Shown piece after piece: positions 10,354 through 20,162 of a stretch of 64,000 nt of DNA. The stretch's first letter is position 1; each line of letters starts with the position of its first letter. Both the position numbers and the translations under genes were made by a program. The notes under the pieces are model-generated. The model was not told where the DNA came from. It was given only the letters and a program-made list of their open reading frames with translations, and did no database searches. This DNA is from Balamuthia mandrillaris (taxonomy: Eukaryota; Discosea; Longamoebia; Balamuthiidae): NCBI GenBank assembly GCA_031835245.1, contig JAVKOQ010000136.1, positions 62,001-126,000 on the forward strand, written 5' to 3'.

Positions 10354-12701
10354 CTTCTTCTTCTTCTTCTTCTTCTTGTTCTTCTTCTTCTTGTTCTTCT
10401 TCTTGTTCTTCTTCTTCTTGTTCTTCTTCTTCTTCTTCTTCTCTTTGGTACAAAAAAGTGCCCCTTTGCCGAAAAAAGAAGCAAGACCAGCTGAAAATGC
10501 TTTTTCCAATGCCTATGACAGAAGAAGGAAGAAGCAGAAGGGGCACTTTTGTAACAACTGTGTTTAGGGGAGGAGACAAAGGCAGCAAGCCAGAAATGGC
10601 TCCAAACAACACCGAGCAAGACAAGAAAGGCAAGATAAGGTTACTACCGGTACAATTCTTTTTTGTTGCACGAAGATACTAAAGAGCAATCCTGAATGAC
10701 CGTAATAGAGAGTTGACAGGAATGAACGTGAAGCACAAAAGTGAATCTGAAAACGCAATGAAGAATGTCACTAGCATCATGGGACCATCAGTTTCCTATA
10801 CTGCCCGCCCAGTGTCCTACCTCTTTGAATCTCCAGTACTGTCTCCGTCGCTTGTTCTGTGCTGCTCTACTTCACGCTTATGGCAACTTTTCTATTCTAA
10901 TTTCAACGATTTTTTTATCAAAGGACGTTCCAAAAACGCTCGAAGATATAACAACAGAGGACGTTGGTACGTTGCAACTCAAACGACAACACGTGATACT
11001 TTGTGGAAATCTTTCAGGGGTGGTGCACCTCATTCTTCCTTTGCGAGAAGCCCATCTACAAGTTATTACACCAGTCGTCATTCTTGCACCACAAGGCTCT
11101 TTCTCTTCCCACAAAGAATGGCTGCCTATTGTTTCGCTTCCTGAAGTCTATGTTGTCTTTTACGAGGTCAACTTTTTTTCTCTGTTGCTCTCTTCTCTTC
11201 GTTGTTCTCTTCGCTTTCTTGTCGTTTATCATTTTCTTCCTTCCTTTTAGGCGCCACTAGACAGACTAGATTTAAAACGTGCAGGAGCAAAAACAGCCGC
11301 TAACATTATTATTCAAGCCCGCGGCAGCAAGGACACACCTAACCAGGCGTCAGGTGATGCTGAGTCCATTATGATATACCATCACATCTCCAAAATGGGG
11401 CTGGAGGCTACTACAACCATCGCTCTTGGTAATTTTCTTTGTTGTTGTTGTTGTTGTTGTTTGTTCTCGTTCTTCTTCTTCCTCTCTCATGTTGTTCTAA
11501 TCCTTTCACCTGATCCTTTGCAAAACAAAAAAACAAATAATAATGATAGAACATGCATCCAACGTTAAGTTCTTGAGCCAAATATCACATCAAACAAAAG
11601 GCGCACGACGTGAAAGAGAAGCAGACTATCTCTTCAATCACATGTATGCATCCGGTGATGCTGTATTTGTAGATATGTTAGATTACATGCTAGTTGGCGT
11701 AAGTCTTCTTTGTTTTTAATATGCTGAAACTTATATCATTAACCATGACAATAGGCTCTTTTTAATGATCAGCTGTTGCCGATATGTAATGCCTTTTACG
11801 AAGGACGAATCTTTCAACTCAGCATCAAAGTAATGGGAGGAGAGGTACGTTTCCTCCCTTCCTTTCATCCGCTCTTGTGATGTTCTTTGATTTGATGAGA
11901 AGTTTGATCACACAAAATACAGGGATTGAAGTATAACGAATTCTTCACAAAGTGGACGTTGACCAGCGACATGATTCTGTTGGGACTTTATTGCACTCAA
12001 CAAGATGCTACAAACGCCAAGCAGAAGTCATCACGCAAACAAACCCGCTTCCAAACATACAAAGTACCAGCTATACCTATTTTCTTGTTCTTATCGTTCT
12101 TTCTTTTTTTGTTTTGTCATTTCTTTATTTTCTTTCGCCTTCTGTATTCCTCCTTAATTGCTCCTTCTTATATACCTCTCTTCCGCCAAAACAGTCCATG
12201 TTGGGTCGGAAGAAAGGCAAAGAAACGACTTCCCACATTTTTCGTTATGTGCTGACTCATCCGCCGCCGGATTACGTGCTGAAAGAAACCGACAAAGCGT
12301 TTCTTCTTTTGGCGGACAGTCATACGTGGACAATGCTCAAGGAGGAGAGAAGCAAACGCAAAACGGAACCGTTGGCAGAAGAAGCAAAAGGAAATGGAGC
12401 AGAAAATAGAAAAGAAAAAGAAGGAGAGGAGATTGAGGTGCACAACGTTGAAGACGAGGAGAACACCGAGGAGGAGGAAGAAGAAACGGAAGATGAAAAC
12501 GATGAAGAGAAGGAAGGTCATCCGATGATAGTCATAAGTGGCCCAACGGAGAACAAGAAAGACAAAGAAAAGGAAGGAAAAGAAACCTCAGAAGAAGACG
12601 AAGACGACGACGGAGAAGACTCTGATGATGAGGATGAACACTTTGATGCAGAGTGCTATCCTCTCAAACGTGTACAGCACTGGGGCCTAGACGAGAGTTG
12701 A
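6994..12701 (+). CDS. BK/Slo-like K+ channel with two RCK domains
   Basis: Multi-exon (at least 15) potassium channel. Hydrophobic segments occur at ILIGVYILCGVVLIVVMW (exon 1, 6994-7224), in exons 2 and 3, and in GVIILLVAILSVLFCTAGF (S5, from about 8220). The pore loop TVTTVGFGDITPKS (about 8352-8393) carries a TVGFGD selectivity filter, followed by S6. RCK1 begins PDHVVVCGNSYSLLQFW (about 8602); RCK2 carries KRQHVILCGNLSGVVHLILP (about 10980) with RADLRA-like LDRLDLKRAG after it. This order, one S1-S6 core plus tandem RCK domains, is the Slo family layout. The S4-like segment FLFLRFLRFHLALLSLRDY has few regularly spaced arginines, so voltage sensing may be weak. The C-terminal 120 residues are strongly acidic. 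The RCK1-RCK2 linker (about 10000-10900) is poorly resolved and contains trinucleotide repeats. Confidence 0.85.
10302..10440 (+). repeat. (GTT)n then (TTC)n tract in K+ channel gene
   Basis: About 17 GTT units followed by about 28 TTC/TTG units, probably within an intron between the two RCK domains. In-frame translations are poly-Val or poly-Leu and are not believed to be protein. Confidence 0.85.
10450..10552. repeat. Inverted repeat in the K+ channel linker region
   Basis: AAAAGTGCCCCTT (ending 10466) and its exact reverse complement AAGGGGCACTTTT (10538-10550) face each other across about 70 bp. Flanking bases extend the match imperfectly (ACA.../...TGT). It could form a hairpin in the transcript close to an apparent splice acceptor at 10458. 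Confidence 0.75.
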
Positions 12702-12765
12702 CAAGAGCTTTACAAAAATAAATCAAAAAAATTGTCTTATTTTTTCGAGGAAAACAAAAAATGAA

Positions 12766-12775
12766 ATTGTCGACA
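12766..12775. promoter_or_regulatory. ATTGTCGACA palindromic element
   Basis: Exact copy of the element at 1794-1803, in the 330-bp gap (12702-13032) between the K+ channel stop and the receptor kinase start. A further GTCGACA lies nearby at about 12854. The rest of the gap is AT-rich and I see no gene in it. Confidence 0.45.
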
Positions 12776-13032
12776 AAAACTAAATTTATTCTGATTTGTT
12801 ATTGGTTTAGCCACCATTTTTCGTTTGAAATTCCACTGGCTCCAAGACTTCAAGTCGACATGACATCCGAACGTCAAAACAAAAAAAAAAAGAAAAGAAA
12901 AGATTTGCTGTTTTTAGTGGTCCAGTTGGTTGGGTTGGTCATCACCTTTTGTTTTTTTTTTTTTCTCCAAACGAAAAGGAAGGCACTCTTTTGTTTCTTT
13001 GGTTGGCAACAAAAAAAAAGAGAAAAAAAGAG

Positions 13033-16000
13033 ATGATTTTCAAACAGATTGTTTGCAAGTCTTCTTCTTCTGCTTCTTTCCTGGTAGTGGTAGTGATTAT
13101 GTCACTGCTGCTGTTGCTGTCTTCCTCTTGTTTTGTTGCCAGTCTTAAAGGTTACTCTTGTTCTTGTTGTTGTTCTTGTTCTTCTTGTTCTTGTTCTTGT
13201 TCTTGTTCTTCTTGTTCTTGTTCTTGTTCTTGTTGTTCTTGTTCTTCTTGTTCTTCTTCTTGTTCTTGTTCTTCTTGTTCTTCTTGTTCTTCTTCTTCTT
13301 CTTCTTCTTCTTCTTCTTCTTCTTCTTCTTCTTCTTCTTCTTCTTCTTCTTCTTCTTCTTCTTCTTCTTCTTCTTCTTCTTCTTCTTCTTCTTCTTCTTC
13401 TTCTTCTTCTACTTCTTCTTCGTCTTTTTCTTCTTGGTCTTGCTTCCTCCTCCCTTCCATCTCCGTCCCATCAAGAACTAATTTTGTTTTTTTTCCCTTC
13501 CCTTTCCAGCCCCACAAAAACACCAAAGCGCCACTTCACTGCTCAAACGTTCCTCCTTTCATCATCTTCTTCTTCTTCTTCCTCGTCTTCCTCCCCTCCT
13601 TTTAGCACCTCTTTTTCTTCTTCCTCTCGTTGCCTATACTTTTCGAACCTCTCTGGGCGTCTCTTGGCGGTCGACGAGAAAGGCGACTGGCGGCTGCAGC
13701 TGGCCCAGAACGAAGGCCTGGGCCGTCGCCCCCGTGGGCTGACCATCGACGAGGTCTCTCGCCGCCTCTTTGTGCTTCACGAGGAGGACATTCGCGTCAT
13801 CTATCTTTACAAACGCGGAGAAAAGGGTTATGATGACGACGTAGAAGCAGCAGACAAGGAAGAAGGGAAGGAAGGAGAAGACGAGTCGTCAGCCTCTCGC
13901 AAAGAAGAAGCAGAAGCAGAGCAAAGGAGAAGAGGCAGTTATAACAGCACGAGAGTGAATGAAGTGGTGGTGCACGCACGGCCGTTGGTTAGGTTTGGGG
14001 ACCACTTGGGAGAGTTCTATTGTAACCCGCAGGGCTTGGCTTGGATGGGAGAGTACCTCTATGTGGCCTGTGAGCATCCGCTGCCCTTTGGCATTCTGCG
14101 CTTTCGTATAAGCGATGGCTCTTTTGCTGGTTTGTCCTTAACAGCATGCTTCCTTCTTTCTTCTTTCTGCTTCCTCTTTCTTCTCTCTCAACAAATAAAA
14201 ACAGGAGGAGCAGCAGTGCTGATAGGATTACGCCATCTGCTGCCAAGTTCCACAAAAGAAGCGATCATAGCGGCTCCAACACTCTCCCACAACATCTACA
14301 GCATCGCGGTGAACGGAGGAGATTCCTTCTTCACTTACAATGAGCTGTTGGCTCGCTTAGGGCTGAGCCTCCACATCGACGAAGAAAGTCTACATCACAA
14401 CAAAACAATAGAAGAAGGTGAAGAAGAAGAAGAAGAAGAAAGAAGAAGAAGAAGAAGAACAAGAAGAAGAAGAACAAGAAGAAGGAATAGGAGAAGTTAT
14501 CTATAGCAATCGACCCGACTTAATCACGAAAATCAACGCCTTAAACGCAAATTGCATGGAAAAGTTCATAGAGATTGAGCCTGGGGATCTCGGTATTGGA
14601 ACTCCTTCTCATGAATACGATGAAGAACAAGATGACGAGAGTAATGACGAAGACAGTGACGATTATAAACATGGGTTTATAAAGCACAAAAGACAAGTGA
14701 CGAAATCTTATGGTACGTCAACCAATATTTAAACAGAGAGAACAGCGCGAGCGAAGAAAGAGAACTTGGGCAACAGAATGAACCGTTTATAAAGGATAAG
14801 AATAAGTGCTTTCGTTTCATCTAACCTAACACAACGAATAGGTACATTAGGTGGGATGACTTATGGGCGGAATAATACAAGGTTATACGTAGTCCTCGCC
14901 ATGCCAGAATACTTCTTTAACCTTGGCGCTCCTACCGGACGAGTTCTGGTATCAATCTCTCTTTCGCTTTCTTTTATCTTCTTATTTCTTACTTGTTTTC
15001 TTTTGATAGGAGTTTGATGTTGCAACGGGTGAGTTATTAGCATACAGTGCACCTCTTTTGAGTCCGTTTGATGTCAAAATAGGTCCCAATGGCAACTTAT
15101 TCGTGACCGAAATGTTCCTCTCTAGCCGTTATTCTTCTGTGCGTCCCTTGACTCCTTCCTCCTTCTCTTCTGCACTTTTCGCAATGTCAAACGAATTCTG
15201 ATTCTCTTTGCAAAACACAGATATTAGAATTAACGGCCTCTTCATTTTCGCGACCTCCTTCCACTCTCTGCAATTCAACAATACAAAGGCCAATGGAGCC
15301 ACTCTACGCAGCATGGGGGCCATGCCCTCCAACCACCATCATACGAGAACCCGAAGGAAGTTCTGGCGACGGCGACGAAGTCACCAGCGCAGAGCGATTG
15401 CTCAGCATCATCCTGCCTGTCATGTTCAGCTTATTGTTGGTAGGCGCTGCTTTCTTTCTCGGATTTTGGGCAAACGGCTGTTGGAAACGAAGGAGAAGAG
15501 AGTACGAAGTGAAAGATCGGACCGATGATGGAGATGACTACGAGATAGGCAGAACAGGAAAGTCGCGGTTCACGTTTGCGATGATTGACCCGGAGGAGCT
15601 TCGGGTTGGTCAGTTGCTGGGTTGTGGCGCTTTTGGCAAGGTTATATTCCTCTTCTTTTTGTTCCCCTTCTTCTTTCTTCTTTCTTCTTCTTTCTTCTTC
15701 TTTCTTCTTCTTTCTTCTTTCTTCTTTCTTCTTTCTTCTTTCTTCTTTCTTCTTTCTTCTTTCTTCTTTCTTCTTTCTTCTTTCTTCTTTCTTCTTCTCC
15801 CTTCTGTTTCCGGTTCCTTTTCTATGCCAACCTAATCTTTGTCTTTCTTTTATTATTCTGCGTTGTCTTTTCGTTAAAACAGGTGTACAAAGGGATGTGG
15901 AGAGGAGCAGAAGTTGCCATAAAGACGTTTAATGACTTTGACCTGGACAGCGCTGATGAGAAGACCATCCTAGAAATCAAAGAAGAGGCCCAAATGATGG

Positions 16001-18196
16001 AGCGACTAAGCAAGCACCCCAACGTTGTCAAGTTTATTGGAGTAGTTATGCAGAAACAGTATCATCATCACAACGAAGACTTGAAAAATGACCTCAACAA
16101 CAACAACGTTGATTTGAGCTTTGCACTCATTTTGGAGTATTGCCCTTTTGGTTCGCTGTATGATGTCGTCGTGAAGAGGAAGCAGCGACTGCCGTTAGTA
16201 ACGTTGTTACGCGTCGCACGTGATATTGCAGCAGGTTTGCCTTTCATTTTTGTTCCTTCACCTTTGATCCTTTCGTCTTCTAATATCATATATTACCTTT
16301 GAAAAACAACAAAACCAGGCATTCTGCACTTACACAAGGAAAATGTGATTCATAGGGATATTGCGGCGCGCAACGTCCTTGTTGGAGAAAACTTTTGTTA
16401 GTGTGCCTCTTCCTTCTTGCTTGCTTTTTTCTCATTTTTCTTTTTGTTCTTCTTCTTTTTTTCGTCTTCTTTTTCTTCCTTTCACTTGCTTCTTGTTGAA
16501 TGACTTTGACCCATCCTTAAACCAGCTGTGTATATTTCCGACTTTGGAATGGCGCGAGCCAAACAAACCGACATCAACGTGACGAGCTCCAACCTCGGTC
16601 CCGTCAAATGGATGGCGCCCGAAGCCATGCTAAAGCGCCAATACTCAGAAGCCTCCGACGCCTTCTCTTTTGGCGTTTTGCTTTGGGAGCTGGTCACGTG
16701 CAACGTGCCGTGGAGAGGGCTCGCCGGCTCTCAAGTCATTCTCGCCGTTGCCAAGAACAACACCCGGCTGAAGATACCCGGCGACTGCGATCCCATCCTC
16801 AAGAAGATCATAAAGTCCGTTTGGGAGGACCGCCCGGAGAAAAGGTAACTCACTTCTCTGCTCTCTCTGCTCTCTCTGCTCTCTCTGTCCCTGTTCTCTG
16901 TTCTCTGTTCTCTGTCCCTGTCCCTGTCTCTGTTCTCTGTACCTGTCTCTGTTCTCTGTTCTCTGTCCCTATCTCTGTTCTCTGTTGTCTATTCTCTGTC
17001 TCTTTCCCGTTCCCTGTTCCCTGTTCCCTGTTCCCTGTTCCCTGTTCCCTGTTCCTGTTCCTGTTCCCTGTTCCCTGTTCCCTGTTCCCTGTTCCTGTTC
17101 CTGTTCCTGGTTCCTGTTCCCTGTTCCCTGTTCCTGTTCCCTGTTCCTGTTCCCTGTCCCTGTTCCCTGTTCCCTGTTCCCTGTTCCCTGTTCCCTGTTC
17201 CCTGTTCCCTGTTCCCTGTTCCCTGTTCTCTGTTCTCTGTTCTCTGTTCTCTGCTCCTGGTCTCGGAATTTTTGGGAGAAATGATCGCAACGAAGATAAG
17301 CTAGAGCTACAAAGTAAAAAGCCTTAACTCCGGCTAAGCACGGATGGCCGAGCGGTCTAAGGCGGTAGCTTCAGGTGCTATTATCTTCGGATGCGTGGGT
17401 TCAAATCCCACTCCGTGCAACTAAATTTTTGTCCCTTTTATTTTATTTTTTTGTTTGCTCCTTTTCACCTTTTTTTTTTGGGGTTTATGAAATAGAATGA
17501 CTTTTGCAGAGATAGTGCGGCGGTTGAGCGCACATCATGATGCCCTTGCGCATCTTTATGGCGAAGATCAAGCCACCGCTGAGGATGACGCGCTGTCGTA
17601 TTTATGTGCGAGCCCTCGCAGGACGTCTGATGATACGGTGAGTGCAAGCAACAGCAGCGATGATGATGGAAGCAACGAAGAGGAGGACCTGACGACAACA
17701 ATAACTCCAACGCATTCAACTACTACTCCAACGACTGAGACTCCTTCTTCCTTCTCTCCGCTCAACGAGCTTCGTTCGAGCGATTCCTACGCCATCATGG
17801 TTAACTCTTCCATTCCACAATTCAGCCAAGACTTTGTAGGCGACCCTTCTTCCATTTCTTCGTCCAGTGCTGACGAAGCAGCAGCAATAATGACCACAAA
17901 GAAACACAAGAGCAAGAGGAGGAAAGAGATGCTTTCTTCCTCTTTAGCTATCAGTGGCCAACCAAACATGGACGATATAATATCTTACCGATTGTAATAA
18001 TACTATCCTTTCCTTTTATTCGTCTACTTCATTTTTTCTAAAAGCATTATTATTTTACAGTACTGTATCCAAGAATAGACTTATTCCACCAAACACTTTG
18101 CAACCTGAAGACGTACTTGACCGTTCGCGGATGCATGTTTGCAGGTTTGGACCGGCGCCAAACACATCCGTTGGCTCTCGCCCACAGCAGCAGTAA
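13033..18196 (+). CDS. Receptor tyrosine kinase with propeller-like ectodomain
   Basis: The first exon encodes a hydrophobic leader (FLVVVVIMSLLLLLSSSCF). The ectodomain has NHL/beta-propeller-like strands (GRLLAVDE, RRPRGLTIDEVSRRLFVL, FYCNPQGLAWMGEYLYVAC, LSPFDVKIGPNGNLFVTEMF). One transmembrane helix, IILPVMFSLLLVGAAFFLGF (about 15405-15465), is followed by KRRRR. The kinase has P-loop LGCGAFGK (interrupted by an intron), VAIKTF, catalytic loop IHRDIAARN, SDFGMAR, GPVKWMAPEA and DAFSFGVLLWE. HRDxAARN and PVKWMAPE are signatures of true tyrosine kinases rather than TKL kinases. The kinase ends MTFAEIVRRL in the exon after a 650-bp intron. A Ser/Thr/Asp-rich tail follows and a last small exon (about 18061-18196) gives the stop. 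The junctions through the TTC-rich first intron and a GAA-rich stretch near 14420 are uncertain. Confidence 0.82.
13156..13416 (+). repeat. TTC/TTG trinucleotide tract in first RTK intron
   Basis: About 260 bp of mixed TTG and TTC units, becoming a pure (TTC)n run from about 13285. It lies in the presumed first intron of the receptor kinase; the reverse strand is poly-Glu if translated, which I regard as an artefact. Confidence 0.9.
15670..15800 (+). repeat. Tandem heptamer TTTCTTC in RTK intron
   Basis: Around 15-18 copies of a pyrimidine heptamer (TTTCTTC and variants) within the intron that splits the kinase P-loop from the VAIK exon. Confidence 0.85.
16856..17255 (+). repeat. Minisatellite of TTCCCTG / TTCTCTG heptamers
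   Basis: About 400 bp of tandem 7-bp units, mainly TTCCCTG in the middle and TTCTCTG at both ends, with occasional 6-bp units. It fills most of the last long intron of the receptor kinase, upstream of the nested tRNA gene. Confidence 0.9.
17338..17419 (+). tRNA. tRNA-Leu (CAG), nested in an intron
   Basis: Acceptor stem GCACGGA pairs perfectly with TCCGTGC. D-arm TGGCCGAGCGGTCTAAGGC, anticodon loop TTCAGGT (anticodon CAG) between TAGC and GCTA, long class II variable arm, and T-arm GTGGGTTCAAATCCCAC are all present. A T5 run at about 17426 can end Pol III transcription. The gene lies on the sense strand of the receptor kinase gene, in the intron between PEKR (16847) and MTFAEIV (17496). No tRNA intron is present. 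Confidence 0.96.
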
Positions 18197-18241
18197 AATT
18201 CATGACGACCTCAGCGTCGGAAAGAGGAAGGAGGAGATAAA

Positions 18242-19853
18242 ATGGCTTTGACAGAAGAGAAAATGAACAAAAGGGCAGCAAAAGCTGTAATGGAGGAGGA
18301 TGGCGTCTTGTTGCTTCACTATGAAGTCAATAGACGGCTTTTGGACTTTCTGTCTGGTTCCACTCATTTCCAGGAGTATTACCATCGGAGAAGTAGGAAG
18401 GAGAAAGCAAAGGACAAGAAGGCAAAATGGTGGAAACTTCTGAAGGAGCGGTTTGAAGTGTTGTGGACGGACTTGAAAGCAGTGGAAAGAGGAAGTGGGA
18501 GCGAGATAAGCAGAAAGTATGACGAATGGATGGTGCTGCGTTCTCCTTCGTTGCAACAATCTGTGAAGCATCACTTGTTCCAGCAAAGGCATAGGACGGA
18601 GCAAACAAGAGGAGAAGACCGTGACAGAACTGAAGACGACGAGGAAGGCGAAGAATATAGAGAAGCAGAACAACACGCCTGGAGAGAGCTGATGCAATTA
18701 TGGAGAGATTCCGTTCAAAACGAGGTGATGCTGCTTCAGAAGAAAGTGAAGGCCGTAGCGAAGGACATAAAACAGGAAGGAGCAAAATATACGAACGACA
18801 AAAAGGGGAAGGAGGTGTCAGCGATGATGGAAGAATTGGTGGAAGATATCTTCCGGTTTCGTTTCGGCAGAGACGAGAAGGCAGAAGCAACTGAAAAGAT
18901 AGACACGAAAGTTTGGCGAGAACTGTTGACGGGAAGCCTCTTTTCAACTTTGGATGAATCCGTTGGACGATGCCTCTTCCTCTGGGAAGACTCTCAACAA
19001 CAAAGCAAGAAAAGACAACGACAAGAGTGGCAACGTCTCAAACGGTGTTTAAATCCGGTGGCGGTGGTGGACAGTTGTGTAGCCTGTTTTCGAAAGAAAG
19101 GCTTTCTCCTTGACAAAGACTTCTTCTTGAATGTTTTGCGACAGGAATGTTCCCTCTCAAACAGAAATGGAAAGACCGAAAAAGAAGTAGTAGAAGAACA
19201 AGAACATGAAGGAGCAGAGGAGGAGATGGGTGAAGAAAATGGTGAGGATTTGTACATACTGTATAGAGGAACAAGCAGTGTGGATGAGGACTCGACGTCA
19301 TGGAAAACAAAGCACAACCCACTAGGGGCTCATTCTTTGTCCTTTGGAAGTGGTTTGTTTTTAGGCATCATGCATGACAAGACAGCAGTGCCGTACCACC
19401 ACATCTGCAAGAGGAACAATCAAGGCTATGCTCTCTGCCTTCCGAAGAAAGACTTGTATCTTCCACCACCATCAACATCTTCTTCATCTTTCAATGAGCT
19501 GTTCTACATTCCGCCGTTGTCCTGTTTGGTCCAACTGTTTGCCATCGGAGAGTTTTTCCATCCGCGAACTAGAGTTAGCTTACCGACAACATTAGAAGAA
19601 GAAGGAGAACACAGAGGAGGAAAGAGAGCTACTTTCAACGAACGAGAGAACAACGGGGTTGATGGTCTACTACCAGCAGAAACAGAACCACAGAAGAGAA
19701 GTAGAGCGACACCACCTTCTGGCTTTGTGTCCGGCATTTTGAGCTGTGCCTACACCTCCTTGCCAATGTTCCTCATGACAAACCTGTCCCCTCCATCACT
19801 TGAGAGCAAGTGGCGAGCAACAGCCCATCAGTTGCGTGTTGCTCTCCCAAAAA

Positions 19854-19864
<11 letters not shown>
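18242..19864 (+). CDS. Intronless unknown protein with ADP-ribosyltransferase-like motifs
   Basis: One uninterrupted frame of 540 codons, unusual beside intron-rich neighbours. The first 300 residues are helical, charged and unrecognised. Residues about 338-450 carry, in order, LYILYRGTSS, GAHSLSFGSGLF and LFAIGEFFHPRTRV. This order resembles the R / S-x-S / E-(V/F)-x-x-P triad of the R-S-E class of mono-ADP-ribosyltransferases: an arginine after a hydrophobic strand, a Ser-x-Ser strand, and a glutamate followed by a strand and Pro. That is a pattern-level inference, not a family assignment. An alternative is a non-catalytic relative of that fold. The stop codon is supplied by the (AAAT)n microsatellite at 19850-19948, so the C-terminus may not be ancestral. 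It starts 46 bp after the receptor kinase stop, on the same strand. Confidence 0.75.

Positions 19865-19948
<84 letters not shown>
19850..19948 (+). repeat. (AAAT)n microsatellite
   Basis: About 24 uninterrupted AAAT units. The array overlaps the end of the preceding reading frame and provides its stop codon (AAA TAA). Confidence 0.95.
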
Positions 19949-20052
19949 AGCGAAACCAAAAAGGATTAGTTAGTGCTTTGTTGCCAAAGCATCAGAGGAA
20001 CAGCGGGAAGGGATCGTCGGGACACAAATGACCACACACACACACACCAGGT

Positions 20053-20076
20053 TGTTGCTTCCAGTGGGATTCGAAC
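20053..20076 (-). pseudogene. tRNA-Leu 3'-end fragment
   Basis: On the minus strand, GTTCGAATCCCACTGGAAGCAACA matches the T-loop, T-stem 3' side and acceptor end of the tRNA-Leu(CAA) at 23386-23469 with one mismatch over 24 bases (20053-20076 against 23383-23406). The rest of a tRNA cloverleaf is absent. The match runs 3 bases past the mature tRNA 3' end. It lies in direct orientation to the complete gene 3.3 kb away, the arrangement expected of a duplicated attachment site or of a decayed tRNA copy. The remaining 19949-20162 holds a short CA repeat and nothing else recognised. Confidence 0.75.
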
Positions 20077-20162
20077 TCTGATATCAAAAAAATAACAGAG
20101 GAATTTTTTCTTGGAATTGCTTTCGACACAAATCATATATTTTTTTTTTTTTGAACGAAGAA

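Noticed and set aside
10210-10633. Poly-Lys, poly-Gln and poly-Glu frames on the minus strand
   Set aside because: Translations of GTT/TTC repeats within the K+ channel gene; no non-repetitive coding around them.
13152-13526. Minus-strand poly-Glu protein
   Set aside because: Pure translation of the (TTC)n intron of the receptor kinase.
16856-17255. Regular repeats considered as a CRISPR array
   Set aside because: Units are 7 bp and directly tandem with no unique spacers, inside a eukaryotic intron.
16850-17290. Minus-strand frame of repeated Asn-Arg-Glu-Gln-Gly-Thr
   Set aside because: Product of the heptamer minisatellite, open in all phases because the unit lacks stops; not a protein repeat family.
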